The translations under genes and the position numbers were made by a program. Below, in pieces: positions 12,511 through 23,178 of a stretch of DNA of 64,000 nt (position 1 is its first letter; every line of letters starts with the position of its first letter). The stretch is taken from contig JAGTXK010000073.1 in assembly GCA_019096195.1 (NCBI GenBank), positions 434,001-498,000 on the forward strand, read 5' to 3'. The DNA is from Boletus sp. NGJ. Its lineage: Eukaryota > Basidiomycota > Agaricomycetes > Boletales > Boletaceae. A model generated the notes under the pieces. It did not search any database. It saw only the letters and a list, made by a program, of their open reading frames with translations, and was not told the DNA's origin.

Positions 12511-12672
12511 ACTGCTCGCCGATGCGTTCGTCGCTCTCGCTCAGATGACCGCAGCCGTGTCGCTGGCCCTCTGCAGATGCGGAACTGGTGTTGGTCGCGT
12601 TGCGTGCCGAGTGTCACATGCCTCACACATTACAACACGACATCAAAACATAGAATACAACTCAAACACTAA

Positions 12673-14244
12673 TTAGATGGACAGCTGTGGTGCAGTGTCC
12701 CTAAGATGTGCGGGTGCGAGCGTGTTCCTCGGGCTAAGAAGGCCCTTCGCAGCCGCAAAGTCTGTTCCACGGTTAAGGGCAGCAGGGTCGGATGGCGACA
12801 CATAAAACTTGTCAACAATAGGTATCTGTAAAAAGTTCATCTTTGGGGTGATCACAACCATGTTGTTGGTTCGTATTTCCATCCAATCGGCTGTTGCGAA
12901 CTTCGAATCTGAACACCTCAACATTGTCAGATGTGCACACGCACCTTTCTCGAAAGTCAGGGGCTCGCTGGCAATCTGAGACGGATCAGGACTGCTGGCA
13001 CGCGAAGGGTAGGAACTGACCATGATGATGTTTTCTCGCTTGTCCGCCTTTGTCATCTTGTAGTGTCCACCTTGCGTATACTCGCTGAAGGTCGTGCCGG
13101 ATGAAAACCACTGCAAACGCCCTCAGACTATGGAATAAATTATTACGAACACGTCCTTTACCAGTGAAGCGGCTTCATCGTGACGAGACGAAATATAACG
13201 TGTCACAATCACACTATCACCGTCTGTAACACAAAAGTTCATCAGACTAGGCTAAGCGCAGGGTGAGTTGCTGTGCATCACTCCATAAGTGGACCATACT
13301 TCAATTATGCCAGCAAGATCGGCGTAGTTGTTGAGGGTAGCAATGGTGTCCAGCATTGCTCGCTGCAGTGTTTGGTGAGTGAATAATTTTGCTTTCGCAT
13401 CAGGTAACTGGGAACAAATCAACGCAAATTTAGGGTTGGCTATTAGGACAGTCACCTTGGACAGAAACAATGCGAACGCCCACTCTGAATCTACATTTGG
13501 TTAGCAAGCAGGGTTCCCATGCCAGGGAGAACATCCTACCGGTGTTTCCCTGTACGACATTGAATATCTCATCCGATAATTCTGCTTGTAGTCTCCGTTT
13601 AACCAGATGGAAATCGGCAATTCCACCGTTGTGCATGAACTAGGTTTTCAGAATGATGAGTGAAATTTGTCACCTGGATCACAGTTGAGCTCACCATGAC
13701 GTTACCGAAAACGAAAGGATGGCAATTGTCTAACGATAGAGAACCAGTGGTCGTTGCTCTCACGTGAGCACTGGAGAGATCAGAGTTCGAAGAAGGCGCA
13801 AGTATCTTATCTACGCACAACACGAGGGGGCGACTTGATCTTCTCTGCTAATCGTGTGAGATTGGCGTTGTTCCAAGCCTACTTCGGTGTCAGCAAAGAT
13901 TCGCATGGTTCGGTGCATTTGGTTACGGGTGTCACGGAAGTGAATATGCAAGGTTGACTGCCAAGTTCTTCATCATGAACGGTGTCATACCACCCTGGGA
14001 TCGGTGCTTTAAAGGTAGCACGTTGTGATAAGTGTGCCGAAACGCACCAACGCCAAAGCCGTCCCCATTAATGGGTCTGCGACGGTCGAGGCGTAGCCGA
14101 GAATCGAAGGCTTGGTTTATGATGGAGTGGCATGGGCGGGTCAATAGCTACGAATGGTCGGTGACTGGCACGAGTGGAATGGCGACTGCTCACATGCGAC
14201 AATTGGACGGGCGATGTGCCCTTGTAGATCACGAATCGACACAT
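12673..14244 (-). CDS. DUG3: DUG3-type class II glutamine amidotransferase (glutathione degradation)
   Basis: DUG3 works with DUG1 and DUG2 to hydrolyse the gamma-glutamyl bond of glutathione in the cytosol. The start at 14244 gives MCRFVIYKG, so the catalytic N-terminal Cys directly follows the initiator Met. Next come RPCHSIINQAFDSR and NGDGFGVGWYD (about 14070-13990), VTPAWNNANL, then HVRATTTGSLSLDNCHPF and FMHNGGIADF (about 13770-13620), both amidotransferase active-site loops. GNTDSEWAFALFLSKL precedes a helical region. The C-terminal domain carries ADWMEIRTNNMVVITPK and the IPIVDKFY end. At least seven short introns are present. The size and order match fungal DUG3. A CACGTG at 13761 lies inside this gene and is not read as a promoter. 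Confidence 0.92.
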
Positions 14245-14410
14245 GAATGTAGTGCGTCAATGATGGGTGTCAGAAGGGAAAGGTCGTACTGCACAACTAT
14301 TGCACCAAATTACGTCTTCAAGGGGCTCGGTCGGTTCGGAATTCGGATGTTCATCATTCTCAAAGTACTTACACATACGCTTGGATGAGTTTACCACATT
14401 CTGCCACTTT

Positions 14411-16325
14411 TCACCTAAAGTCCGCTGGCCTCTGCGCAGGGTCTCCACCCGCCTCATCGTATACGAGCCCGGCCACACGGAGCGCAAGATCTACACAATC
14501 AAAATCGTCGTAAAGCGTGCGTCCAGGACAGGTCTCTTACCAATGGACGCGTCTGTCTCTTGTGCCTCTGCATACACCCTCACTACGTCCTCCGTACCAC
14601 TCGGCCGAACGAACGAGCGACCGCCCATCCTCTGTACTAATTGATCGATTTTTGCTTGAAGGCCGAGCGGCTGTACCAAGCGGCGCTCCGCATCCTCGGT
14701 GACAAACGCATTCCTATCTCCGACCTTGACTTTAACCAATCGATTTGGAAGGTCCGAGTACAACTTATCCCATGCTTCCACAGTGTAGGACATGTGGTAG
14801 AGCGCGACCTCGACGAGGAGCATGTCGGAGAGTGCATCGCCAACGGTCTGGTTGATGACGTTAATCACGTCCTTCAAACGGCCGAGTGCGGTTGCTTGTG
14901 CAGCCGTGGACGGTTTATGAGAGGCAATCGTACGTTGAGCAGACGACGAGAACAAGACAGTTCCGTGGCCATTGGCTTCAAAGTACACTCCGATGTCGTA
15001 TCTCTCAGCCGCGGCGTGGTGCAAATGCTTGACGCCAGTTGGTACACATGTCACAGGAAGCCTCTGGATGGGAGTAAGTGTCAGCCGGTTCCACCGCGGC
15101 GCGGTCACGCACCTCCGACAAGTATTTGGTGGAGCTCCCGTTAGCATACGCCGTCTGGACGACACCAACTTTGATCTTCTCTTGAGTATCTTCCAGGCCA
15201 GCGTCCTTGACCAATCCCACGATGAAGCTTGCAACGAGCGTCGTAATCTTGTCCCCATCAAGCATGTGGAATTTTCCACCATCATCCAAGTAGTAGTAGA
15301 TCAGGCGATCAGCATCACCATCCAAACTGCAGCCACGTTGTCCAGGCCCCAACTCGGATGTAAGAGAGGGTGGCAATTTCTGGTTAACCTTGACATAGTC
15401 GGCGCCACAATCCTTGTTAAGTTTTTCCGTACTTTCTATGGAGGTGTTTATCAATTCGAGAGTGAGAGACTCGCCGAGAAAATCATCGAGCGTTTTCGCA
15501 GCTGGAGCACCAACTCCGTTGGCACAATCGATCAATAGGTGGGCTGAGGTATTTCTGTCTGCCTGTATGAAAAGTCAGCGGGTGTCGCGCTTGATCGAGA
15601 GTGGAAACTGACGATAAGCCTTTTAAATGCATTGCTGAGCTTGAGGTAGTATCCTGTTATCAAGTTGTTCACGTTCCACTCTTGTGTCGTGATATTGATG
15701 GTATCCACCAAGTAGTGGAGGACAGGCGTTGTAGTGACCTCGGCATCCGTGGCCTTCGCACCCATGGCAGCGAGGCCTTTACGAAGTGCTGCGATAAGCT
15801 TTGGTCCAGATGCACGCGTATCGCGGGCATACACAACTCTGGCTGGCGTGTCTAGCGGTATTTGTTTGGATTGGATGAAACTCTCGAGAATCGCGATGAA
15901 CGCGTCAGGTGATGAGGCGTTTGCGAAGTCGGTAGCATGCGATTCCCAAGAAGCATTTAGCATCTCTCCGCGAGGGTCAACAAGTTTGACCCCATTGTCC
16001 TGCGCGGGGCTTGGGTTTGAGCGACATCGAGACAGTCGATGGACGTACTTCGGCTGGGTTGTGCGAAGCAGTGATCATCACGCCGATGGTCTTGCCATCG
16101 CACGACTTGCTCCTTAAAGCTGCGAGAATCCCAACCTTGAAGAGCACGGATTCGAGCTTGTCCCCTCTAGATTCCTTTCAGAACTGATATGTGGGGTCGT
16201 TGTGTAACGTGCACCTACAAGGTTCTGAAACCTGCGGTACCATACGAGAACTTTTCACCTGGTTTTACTGGATACTCCTCCAACCCCTTGGTGAGCTCGC
16301 GTTCGAAACTTGAATGTGCATACAT
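14411..16325 (-). CDS. PCM1: Phosphoacetylglucosamine mutase (UDP-GlcNAc pathway)
   Basis: The enzyme interconverts GlcNAc-6-P and GlcNAc-1-P, the step before UDP-GlcNAc formation for chitin, N-glycans and GPI anchors. The start at 16325 gives MYAHSSFERELTKGLEEYPVK and then FSYGTAGFR. The phosphoserine loop is VMITASHNPAE near 16070. The metal loop is SLDGDADRLIYYY near 15325. The sugar loop is FEANGHGTVLFSSS near 14970. The phosphate-binding loop is FVRPSGTEDVVRVYAEA near 14600. The C-terminal exon, after an intron near 14540-14495, reads LALRVAGLVYDEAGG and stops at 14411. All four active-site loops are intact. It is head to head with SEC17, only 106 bases between starts, with a CACGTG in between. 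Confidence 0.95.
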
Positions 16326-16369
16326 GATGAACGGAAGACTGAAACACTAAGCAGTGCACGGTTCCATGG

Positions 16370-16375
16370 CACGTG
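16370..16375. promoter_or_regulatory. CACGTG palindrome in PCM1/SEC17 divergent promoter
   Basis: A CACGTG core in the context GCACGTGA lies 45 bases from the mutase start and 57 bases from the SEC17 start, near the middle of the short shared promoter. The bHLH-site role is inferred. Confidence 0.45.
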
Positions 16376-16431
16376 ATCTGGCTGCGATCGGAATGTGGCA
16401 GTGCTTCATCCAAGGCTGCATCCTGTCCACC

Positions 16432-17447
16432 ATGCCGTCCAAATCACCCGCCCAGACCCTCTTAGAGAAAGCGGACAAGAAGGCCAACTCATCTGCAGGG
16501 TGGTTTTCTTCGTCGTCTACGAAATACGAGGAAGCCGGTGATCTTTATCAACACGCTGCCAATGCCTTCAAACTGGACAAACAGTTCAGGGATGCAGGCG
16601 ATGCATTCGCAAGAGAAGCCGAGTGCAGAGAAAAATGCAAAGAAGCGAATGAAGCTGCAAATGCCTGGTGGAACGCTGCCAAGGCATTCAAGCGAGGGTA
16701 TCCTGACTGTAAATCCACTCCTTATCCCTGATGGCCCAAGACACTAAATCTGCATCACCCAGTGGCAATCCAAGCCCTGTCTCAAACAATCACTCATTTG
16801 ACAACCTCGGGTCGATTCCGACAAGCTGCGGACAGAGAGAAAGAGATTGCACAAATATATCAACACGAACTCCATGACATTCGGAAAGCTTGCGAGAGCC
16901 TCGAGCGAGCAGGGGACTGGTACTCCCAAGAAGATGCCGCTGCGTTCGTAACCTCGCATGTGAAGTAAACACATACTGATAATTTGCAGTACTGCAAATG
17001 CATGCTACAAAGATGCTGCAGACCTACATGCTGAGCTAGAGGAATATCCACAAGCCATTCAACGCTACGAGCAGGTCGCGGACCAATCAATCACATCTGC
17101 TCTCACGAAATACAGTGTCAAGGAGTATTGGCTAAGGTCATGTCTCTGCGCTCTGGCTATGAAGGTAAGTGCGACACCCGCAGCCGAGTTGCCCAGCCGA
17201 CATTATATAGGACTCCGTCACCGCCAAGCGAAACATACAGAAGTACATGTCACAGGACCCTACATTTGCATCCACCCGCGAGTGTAAATTTGTCAACGCG
17301 ATCATTGACGCTATCCAGGCCGAGGATCAACAGGCATTCACAGGATGCGTCGTCGAATATGATCAGGTCACCAAGCTGGATGGATGGAAGACAACGATCC
17401 TGCTGAAGATCAAGCACACTATTGAAGGGGAACCCGTTATTCTTTGA
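16432..17447 (+). CDS. SEC17: Alpha-SNAP (Sec17), NSF attachment protein
   Basis: Sec17 recruits the ATPase Sec18/NSF to spent SNARE bundles and so recycles them at every fusion step. The start ATG at 16432 is preceded by CCACC and gives MPSKSPAQTLLEKADKK, SAGWFSSSSTKYEEAGDLY, AANAFKLDKQFRDAGDAF and further TPR-like helical hairpins (FRQAADREKEIAQIY, KACESLERAGDWY). The last helices include FVNAIIDAIQAEDQQAF and the acidic C-terminal half. An in-frame ATG 78 bases upstream would add a leader unlike the family, so 16432 is preferred. The length of about 290 residues is normal. Introns lie near 16709-16762, 16940-16990 and 17165-17210. Confidence 0.95.
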
Positions 17448-17508
17448 GCCATAGAACGTGGACACTTTGAATTTATCCTTGTTACCTCCATCGCAAATGA
17501 GTTAGTTA

Positions 17509-17536
17509 CACGTGTTCCTGATATTTGGATCACGTG
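17509..17536. promoter_or_regulatory. Two CACGTG palindromes upstream of NUS1
   Basis: CACGTG cores occur at 17509-17514 and 17531-17536, 22 bases apart (two helical turns), 83-110 bases upstream of the NUS1 start. The second is a full TCACGTGA. Paired spacing supports a real bHLH-type site, but this is inference. Confidence 0.5.
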
Positions 17537-17574
17537 ACCTTTCGGTGGTTCGTAAGTAAGTACTTAAAGTAGAT

Positions 17575-17592
17575 GAACAGTAAGTACTGTTC
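17575..17592. repeat. 18-base interrupted palindrome before NUS1
   Basis: Two perfect 8-base arms (GAACAGTA and TACTGTTC) flank a central AG, 27 bases upstream of the NUS1 ATG. It could be a binding site for a dimeric factor or a short hairpin in the 5' UTR. I cannot distinguish these by sight. Confidence 0.4.
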
Positions 17593-17618
17593 AACTAGTC
17601 GTCTATGTCGAATACCTG

Positions 17619-18767
17619 ATGTCGACTCATTGGGCGCTCCGCCTTATCCACTTCCTGTACGTTGCATTCATGACCGTCACTGCGTGGGTGCGGAAATGCA
17701 AACGGAGGCAACCTAAACCACTGAAAGCCCAACGCAGCAAGATCCCAAAACACTTTTGTCTAAACCTCGTCGCGAACAATGACATGCCTGCGGAAGAAAC
17801 GGAAACTGCATTCCTTCAATGCCTACAAAGTGTCGCCACATGGTGTCGAGAGTTGGGTATAGAGACACTCACTGTCTACGACCGCCACGGTATGGGTCTT
17901 TAACTCTTGAATGAAACATTCTGAACGCATACGTACAGGTGTCCTTTACAGATGTTCTGAGACTGCGCATCGACGTGTCTTTGTCGTGAACGAGACGTTG
18001 GAAGACAGCGGTGAGTCGGAGGTCGAGTATCCTCTGACGCCACCACTTTCGGAGCCTTCTGGTTCGAGGTCTCACTCACCCGAACATGTGATGGCCCCTG
18101 CGGACTTGAATACAATCACGATGATGCGTCTGTCTCGTCTTCGGAAGCGTAGGAACGTCGCTGTTCGTAAACAACCAAAAAGTGCGTTCCATCCTGTGCA
18201 TCTGGTAGGGATCTCTGATAGGAACCAGGCAAAGGTGTATCCACTGCATCCAGCAACTTGACACTTCACATAGTGTCCCGCGCTTCCGGTAAACCTGCCG
18301 TTGTCTCAGCTAGCCGCTCGCTTTTGCAAATCTGTGTTAGTGGGGCTTCGATGTCAGATGATACGATGCCTAGCAGATTTGGGTATAATTTGACTGTATC
18401 AAAGCTGGCCATGGTGCTAGAAGGTCAGATTCGAGAGTCACATCGCCGTTGATTGAAAGTTCTGAACTCTAGAAAGCTGGTCTGCCACCACCTGACTTTA
18501 TGGTGATTCACCACATAGATGGCATGAAGACGCCGTATCCTCCCATCGAGCTCCATGGCTTCCCACCTTGGCAAAGCACTCTTACCGAGTTCCAGTGCGT
18601 GTGACTGGCTGGTTAGTCCGCCGGAACCTGACTATATAAAGAACAGCCGCACCCATCCAGACGACGACCGCTCCAAATCGCTCGACTCGCCCGGGCTGAT
18701 ATCTGAGACTGCGTTCTGTCGGGCATTAGATGAATATGCGGGTGCTGAGTTTCGGTTAGGCAGGTAG
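17619..18767 (+). CDS. NUS1: NUS1 / Nogo-B-receptor-like subunit of dehydrodolichyl diphosphate synthase
   Basis: Nus1 pairs with the Rer2-type cis-prenyltransferase in the ER membrane to make the dolichol precursor for N-glycosylation. The start at 17619 gives an N-terminal membrane helix (ALRLIHFLYVAFMTVTAWV) followed by basic residues. Then come PKHFCLNLVANND and a region resembling the cis-prenyltransferase fold (VATWCRELGIETLTVYDRHG). Near 18330-18420 it has NLTVSKLAMVLEGQ-type residues, and near 18500-18590 PPDFMVIHHI and LHGFPPWQSTLTEFQ. After the last intron the protein ends EFRLGR, which includes the RxG tail motif needed for activity in this family. The product is not itself expected to be catalytic without its partner. 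Confidence 0.85.
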
Positions 18768-19020
18768 CCGAGTTACGTAGAGCCACAGCAATTCCAGTCG
18801 CACAGCACGCATATTGCTCGTGATCACATCAAGCCAGATACACAGGTTAGTCACATTGGGCGTAGGCCGAGATCCGGTGTGGCTACATCGAGTCTGAGGA
18901 AAGTGACCAGCTATCATAGACTCCCAGTGAGCGGCTGTGGACATATAAGTTGACGTGTGCCATCGGGTCTTGCATAAATACCCCCTCAGGGGTAAATTCA
19001 AGGACGCCCCCTGCCGCATC

Positions 19021-21372
19021 ATGTCTTCCGCACCTGCCTCTGACCATGCCCAACCACTAAGCACCGCTACGGTAGGAACATCAAATTTGCCCGCTCAAGG
19101 GCAAAAAACGAATCATTGTCTGCTGCGATGGGTCAGTGTTGAGGTCGGCGCACTCGACTGAAACCAGCAATTTGATTCTCGTCATTGCAGAACATGGCAA
19201 GACGGTGTCGTTGTAAAGGAACGTTGGAAATATACCAATGTTCTGGTGAGTAACACGCATATTTTATGCCAAGGGTGCGCAAACTGTATTAACCTCAGAA
19301 ACTCGCCCGCGCGCTCCATCACCACGATGAACGAGGGTATGTCGTCTTCCCCCAAGTCAACAATCCTTACTGTTAATTCTGCTCCAACAGTGAATATGCG
19401 ATACCGCAGATCGTCTTTTATCAATGTGGCATTGGCAGTTCGCCGAAACCTCTACTCAGAATATATTCAAGGTGAGCCCCCACATATCCTGCAACTAAAG
19501 CTTGGCTCAGCTACTCCACAGGCGTTACCGGAGCGTCACTAGGTAGATTGTCGCTCGCCGTGGTAGCCTATAAAACTCACATAATCGGGCTTTGGCAGTG
19601 CAGAAGGTGCAAGAGGCATATGCTTTTATTGCACAGTGAGTGACTTCTTGAAGGACATCCAGTAGCAGAGATCTGATGTCAACGTCGACAGGAATTACCA
19701 CCCAGGAGATGAGGTATGACGAGCACTTTAACTTGGATGTTACGTTCCCACCTACAAGTCATAGATCTTCTTGTTTGGATTCTCAAGAGTGAGTACCCTT
19801 CGGCAAGATGGGTTTCTATCTCTCTAATACCGACAGGGTGCATACACGGCGCGCATGGTTGCTATGTTTATCGCAAGTTTTTTCTCATCGAGTCTATTGT
19901 CCGCGGCCATGCTTATTATGTCCATGTAGGGCGCTATCGGCGTTTTGGATAAGACCGATATGGACCACTTTGCGGACATTTTTGTCGCATACCAAAAACT
20001 GGGCAAGTCAAAGGACCCTGCAGGTTCGTTTTAGATCTCTGGATCGTAGTTCTCGGTGATTAAACGCATCTCTCAGAGATAGCAAAGTTACAGACCGAGC
20101 TTGCCCCTTGGACCTCCCCTACTTCTCGTGGAAAATCGAGAGCTATTTCTGACGATCATACCTTCTCGGTCAAGTAGGTAGTCAATTGATCACCTCGTGA
20201 TGTCTGTCATAACCCGCCACCAGGTGTGTTGGCGTTTTCGACACTGTCGGTTCCGTTGGGTTACCGGAGGAGATCACTCGCAGATCGCCGTCCACCAAAT
20301 CGATATTTGGTTTCCCAAACACAGAGCTTGGTGAACACATTGAACGAGCATATCAAGCTCTGGCTATCAATGAAACCAGGCTCGACTTTGTAAGTACCCA
20401 TACGACCTTCGAGGACCTTTCCTATCCATTCAATTTCACTGCCTCTACAGAACTGCAACAAGTTTGAGCAGACGCAGGCTGGCCGTCGCAAAGGTCAAGT
20501 TTTGAAGCAGGTAAGCATCGATCAGAGAATCAGATCACGATCCTAACACATCATACCTAGTGTTGGTTCGTTGGTAAGTGAAGCACCACTCTCACAGCGT
20601 ACTCAGTAACATGACGTCAAAACCAGGCGAACATTCTGATGTGACTATGGTCCGTCTTGGCATTGCTCTTTTCTGACTAAATATTTGAAAGATCGGAGGT
20701 GGTTGGCACGATCATGATCTATCGGACTTGACACTCACTTGGATGATGGCGAACATCGGGGACATACTTTCCGTGGATTCTAAGTACATTAGATCACTCC
20801 CTGACCCCGTCGCTTCTTGGGGAAAGCAACCTCCTCACGAGTGAGTGCACATATGACAGTCATTTCGTCCTCTGACCAAAGATAGTTCTTGTACTGGAAT
20901 CTTCGTCCTAGCTTCAGAGAACAGACGTCAACTCCCCACCGAGACCGACGACGTTACGCACGAAACAATTCACCCATCTGCACTTGAACACCTGGTCCCG
21001 CAATTGCGCGAAAGCATTCAGAAGAATCCCTCGCTAGTGTGCAGTCTACTTCCCCTCGAAGAAGACATGAAGAATAACTGGCCCTATGTCCCTGGAAAGA
21101 ATGTCCCAAAGGACTCCAGAGGGTCTGCGCAGGTGGAATCCACTACTGCTGTAGGAACCACAATCTCGTGGGGCATGACGAAGGAGGTTTTAAACGTTGG
21201 AACACATTTGGGAACAGAGATAATCAAGGAGGTTCAGGCTCAAGTCGTGACGAGCAAGAGTACTAACAGTGCTGTTGGTAAACAGTCATCTGCTACTTCT
21301 TGGCTGACGAGCCTTGCCCACGAAAGCCAAGTTGGGGCTGTCCTGAAGGAGCTCGCCAAAGACTACGTGTAA
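19021..21372 (+). CDS. DUF2235 alpha/beta hydrolase (Tle1-like lipase fold), 5' end unclear
   Basis: DUF2235 proteins are common in fungi, and their catalytic fold is shared with bacterial Tle1 phospholipases. Visible landmarks are KKRIIVCCDG joined across an intron to TWQDGVVV, YTNVLKLARAL, the nucleophile elbow FGFSRGAYTARMV (joined at an intron near 19790-19840), KCVGVFDTVGSVGLP near 20220, and CWFVGEHSDIGGGWHDHDLSDL near 20570-20730, which carries the Asp/His region. The C-terminal part is family-variable. The likely start MSSAPASDH at 19021 is one base out of frame with the conserved KKRIIVCC. Either a 28-base intron (72-99 of 19,000) or a run of six A at 19103-19108 miscounted by one explains it. 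No substrate can be named. Confidence 0.82.
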
Positions 21373-21488
21373 AGAGGTGATGAAACGGTTGTACTATGTT
21401 GAATTTTGTTCGAAGCTCTATTCCGTTAAATATCCTGATTGTGTGTTATTATATTATTCTGTTACTATAAACCCGAGCTACGTCCACC

Positions 21489-21494
21489 CACGTG
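21489..21494. promoter_or_regulatory. CACGTG palindrome upstream of YTH1
   Basis: A CACGTG core in the context CCACGTGA lies 128 bases before the YTH1 start. A role as a bHLH-type site is inferred from its position and from similar sites elsewhere in the window. Confidence 0.4.
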
Positions 21495-21621
21495 ATCCGA
21501 TCGCGTATTCAACTCATCAGGTGATATTTATAAGTAAGCCTCCAAACGAGGTGTTTGTTGTTGTTTCTAACTAGGCCGCTAGTTAGCCAATGTTTGCGGT
21601 TCTACTTCGTGTTTGCCGACC

Positions 21622-22693
21622 ATGTCTGGTCCACTTGCTGGGCCGTCTACGCTGAGAGACATCGTCCATCCGCAGTTCCACCAAAATAATTTCCCTGAGG
21701 AACTATACATCAAGACCGATCTCGGTCTCAAGCTCGACAAAGGTCAGTCCATCAGTCCTCCCAAACACACTTTTTTCCAATGCAACCTAGATGACCAGAT
21801 CTGTCGTCTCTCGCTAACACCCACGGGCTGTCCTCTTGGTCCATTACATTGTCCCTTGAGACATACCACGCCATCTTCGCAAAATTTTCAGCCTCCCAAG
21901 CAGTTACCTACACATCCCCGAGACCGAGAGCGCTTGGCCACAGTCTGCAAGCACTGGCTCCGCGGTTTGTGCAAGAAAGGTGACGCTTGCGAGTTTCTCC
22001 ATGAATACAATCTCCGGCGTATGCCCGAGTGTTGGTGGTTTGCAAAATACGGCTATTGTTCTGCTGGAGACGAGTGCCTCTATGCTCACCCTAAAGAGCG
22101 TCGTGTAGAATGCCCCGACTACAAGCGTGGATTCTGTAAACTTGGTGAGCTGATTTCCTTTGCATCATTACTCGAGTTTTCCTTAGGGGATAGGTCCCTT
22201 TTGTCCCCGAAAGCATGTCCGACGTGTAGCGTGCCAATTATACTTGACAGGCTTCTGTCCATTAGGTCCAGAGTGCCCCCGCGGACAGTAGGTGAAGAAT
22301 TCTTCTGTGCTCGCATTCAGTAATGGTTGCTGTTAGTCCAAAGCCTGGCTTGCCCTCACCAAGGGCTTATGAGCCACCCTCGCCCCCTTCGAACCGTGAC
22401 CTTGGCCCACCTCCGCCCGGTTATGGTCGGTATGCCGACTACGATCGAGGGACTTTGAGTGGATCCACCATAAGTCAAGGGACCGCTGTAACTGGTTCCA
22501 ATGGACCGCGTCGAAATTTAGACGAAGTGCTCTGCTTCAAGGTGAGCGTTCTACATCCGCCTCGCTAATTTCTTCATCAATTCCACAGTGTGGTGAGAAG
22601 GGACACTATGCCAATCACTGTCGGAATCGGAATGTCCCAGGTAACCGCGGTGGACTTGATCGCTCTAGGAGGTATGGGAACACAGATGATTGA
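21622..22693 (+). CDS. YTH1: YTH1/CPSF30 mRNA 3'-end processing factor
   Basis: YTH1 is the zinc-finger subunit of the cleavage and polyadenylation factor that reads the AAUAAA-type signal. The start at 21622 gives MSGPLAGPSTLRDIVHPQFH. Five CCCH fingers can be rebuilt. They begin at CPLGPLHCPLRH, TVCKHWLRGLCKKG, PECWWFAKYGYC, VECPDYKRGFCKLGPFCPRKH and ACQLYLTGFCPLGPECPRGH. The last three need introns near 22146-22196 and 22288-22341. A proline-rich linker (PKPGLPSPRAYEPPSPPS) leads to a C-terminal CCHC zinc knuckle, CFKCGEKGHYANHC, near 22590-22620. The architecture equals animal CPSF30, since the extra knuckle is absent in budding yeast but usual in other fungi. Confidence 0.95.
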
Positions 22694-23178
22694 TCATATG
22701 TGTATTTGCGGCTAAGAAAGAGTCAAGTACTGTAGTTGAAACCGGCACGTAATGCATTTGTTTCGATATTGTTGTATATCGGCCATGAGTCCGCAGAATT
22801 GATGTAAGGACACTTTACAGCGAATAGACAGGCGTCGTAGTACTTATGAAGGGCAAGGAACCCGCCAACTCGACTCCACACGCTTGTAGGTATATCATCC
22901 TGATTTGTACATCTTCTTGGTCACTATATTGCATGTCATATCCGACCTTTGGGTCTTTGTTCAAGCTCGAGAAAAAAACGCGCCGAAAATTCAAGGCGGT
23001 GAGTTTCATTCGACGCAGCAGTCACCAGTGCCGCACGGGGTGTGCACTAAATGTCGAATGCTCGTAGGGGTTACAGCACAGGAAGAAAATGTGTAGGTGA
23101 AGGGTATCATGTAAGCGATAAATGATTCAAGTGCGTAGCTCTAAATGATGGATTGCAGGGTCCACGCCCTTAGGATCC
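22694..23178. other. Intergenic region between YTH1 and coiled-coil gene (tail to tail)
   Basis: About 485 bases lie between two convergent stops. I see no recognisable gene. One short open frame near 22905-23096 ends in a Cys-x2-Cys pair (CTKC), but nothing else supports coding. It probably holds the two 3' UTRs. Confidence 0.5.

Noticed and set aside
16354-16431. Upstream in-frame ATG of SEC17 at 16354
   Set aside because: The added leader is unlike alpha-SNAP N-termini; the ATG at 16432 has a better context.
19757-19850. DUF2235 protein as a transferred bacterial toxin-type lipase effector
   Set aside because: DUF2235 genes are numerous in fungi, and this one has many short introns and fits its surroundings; no sign of recent transfer.
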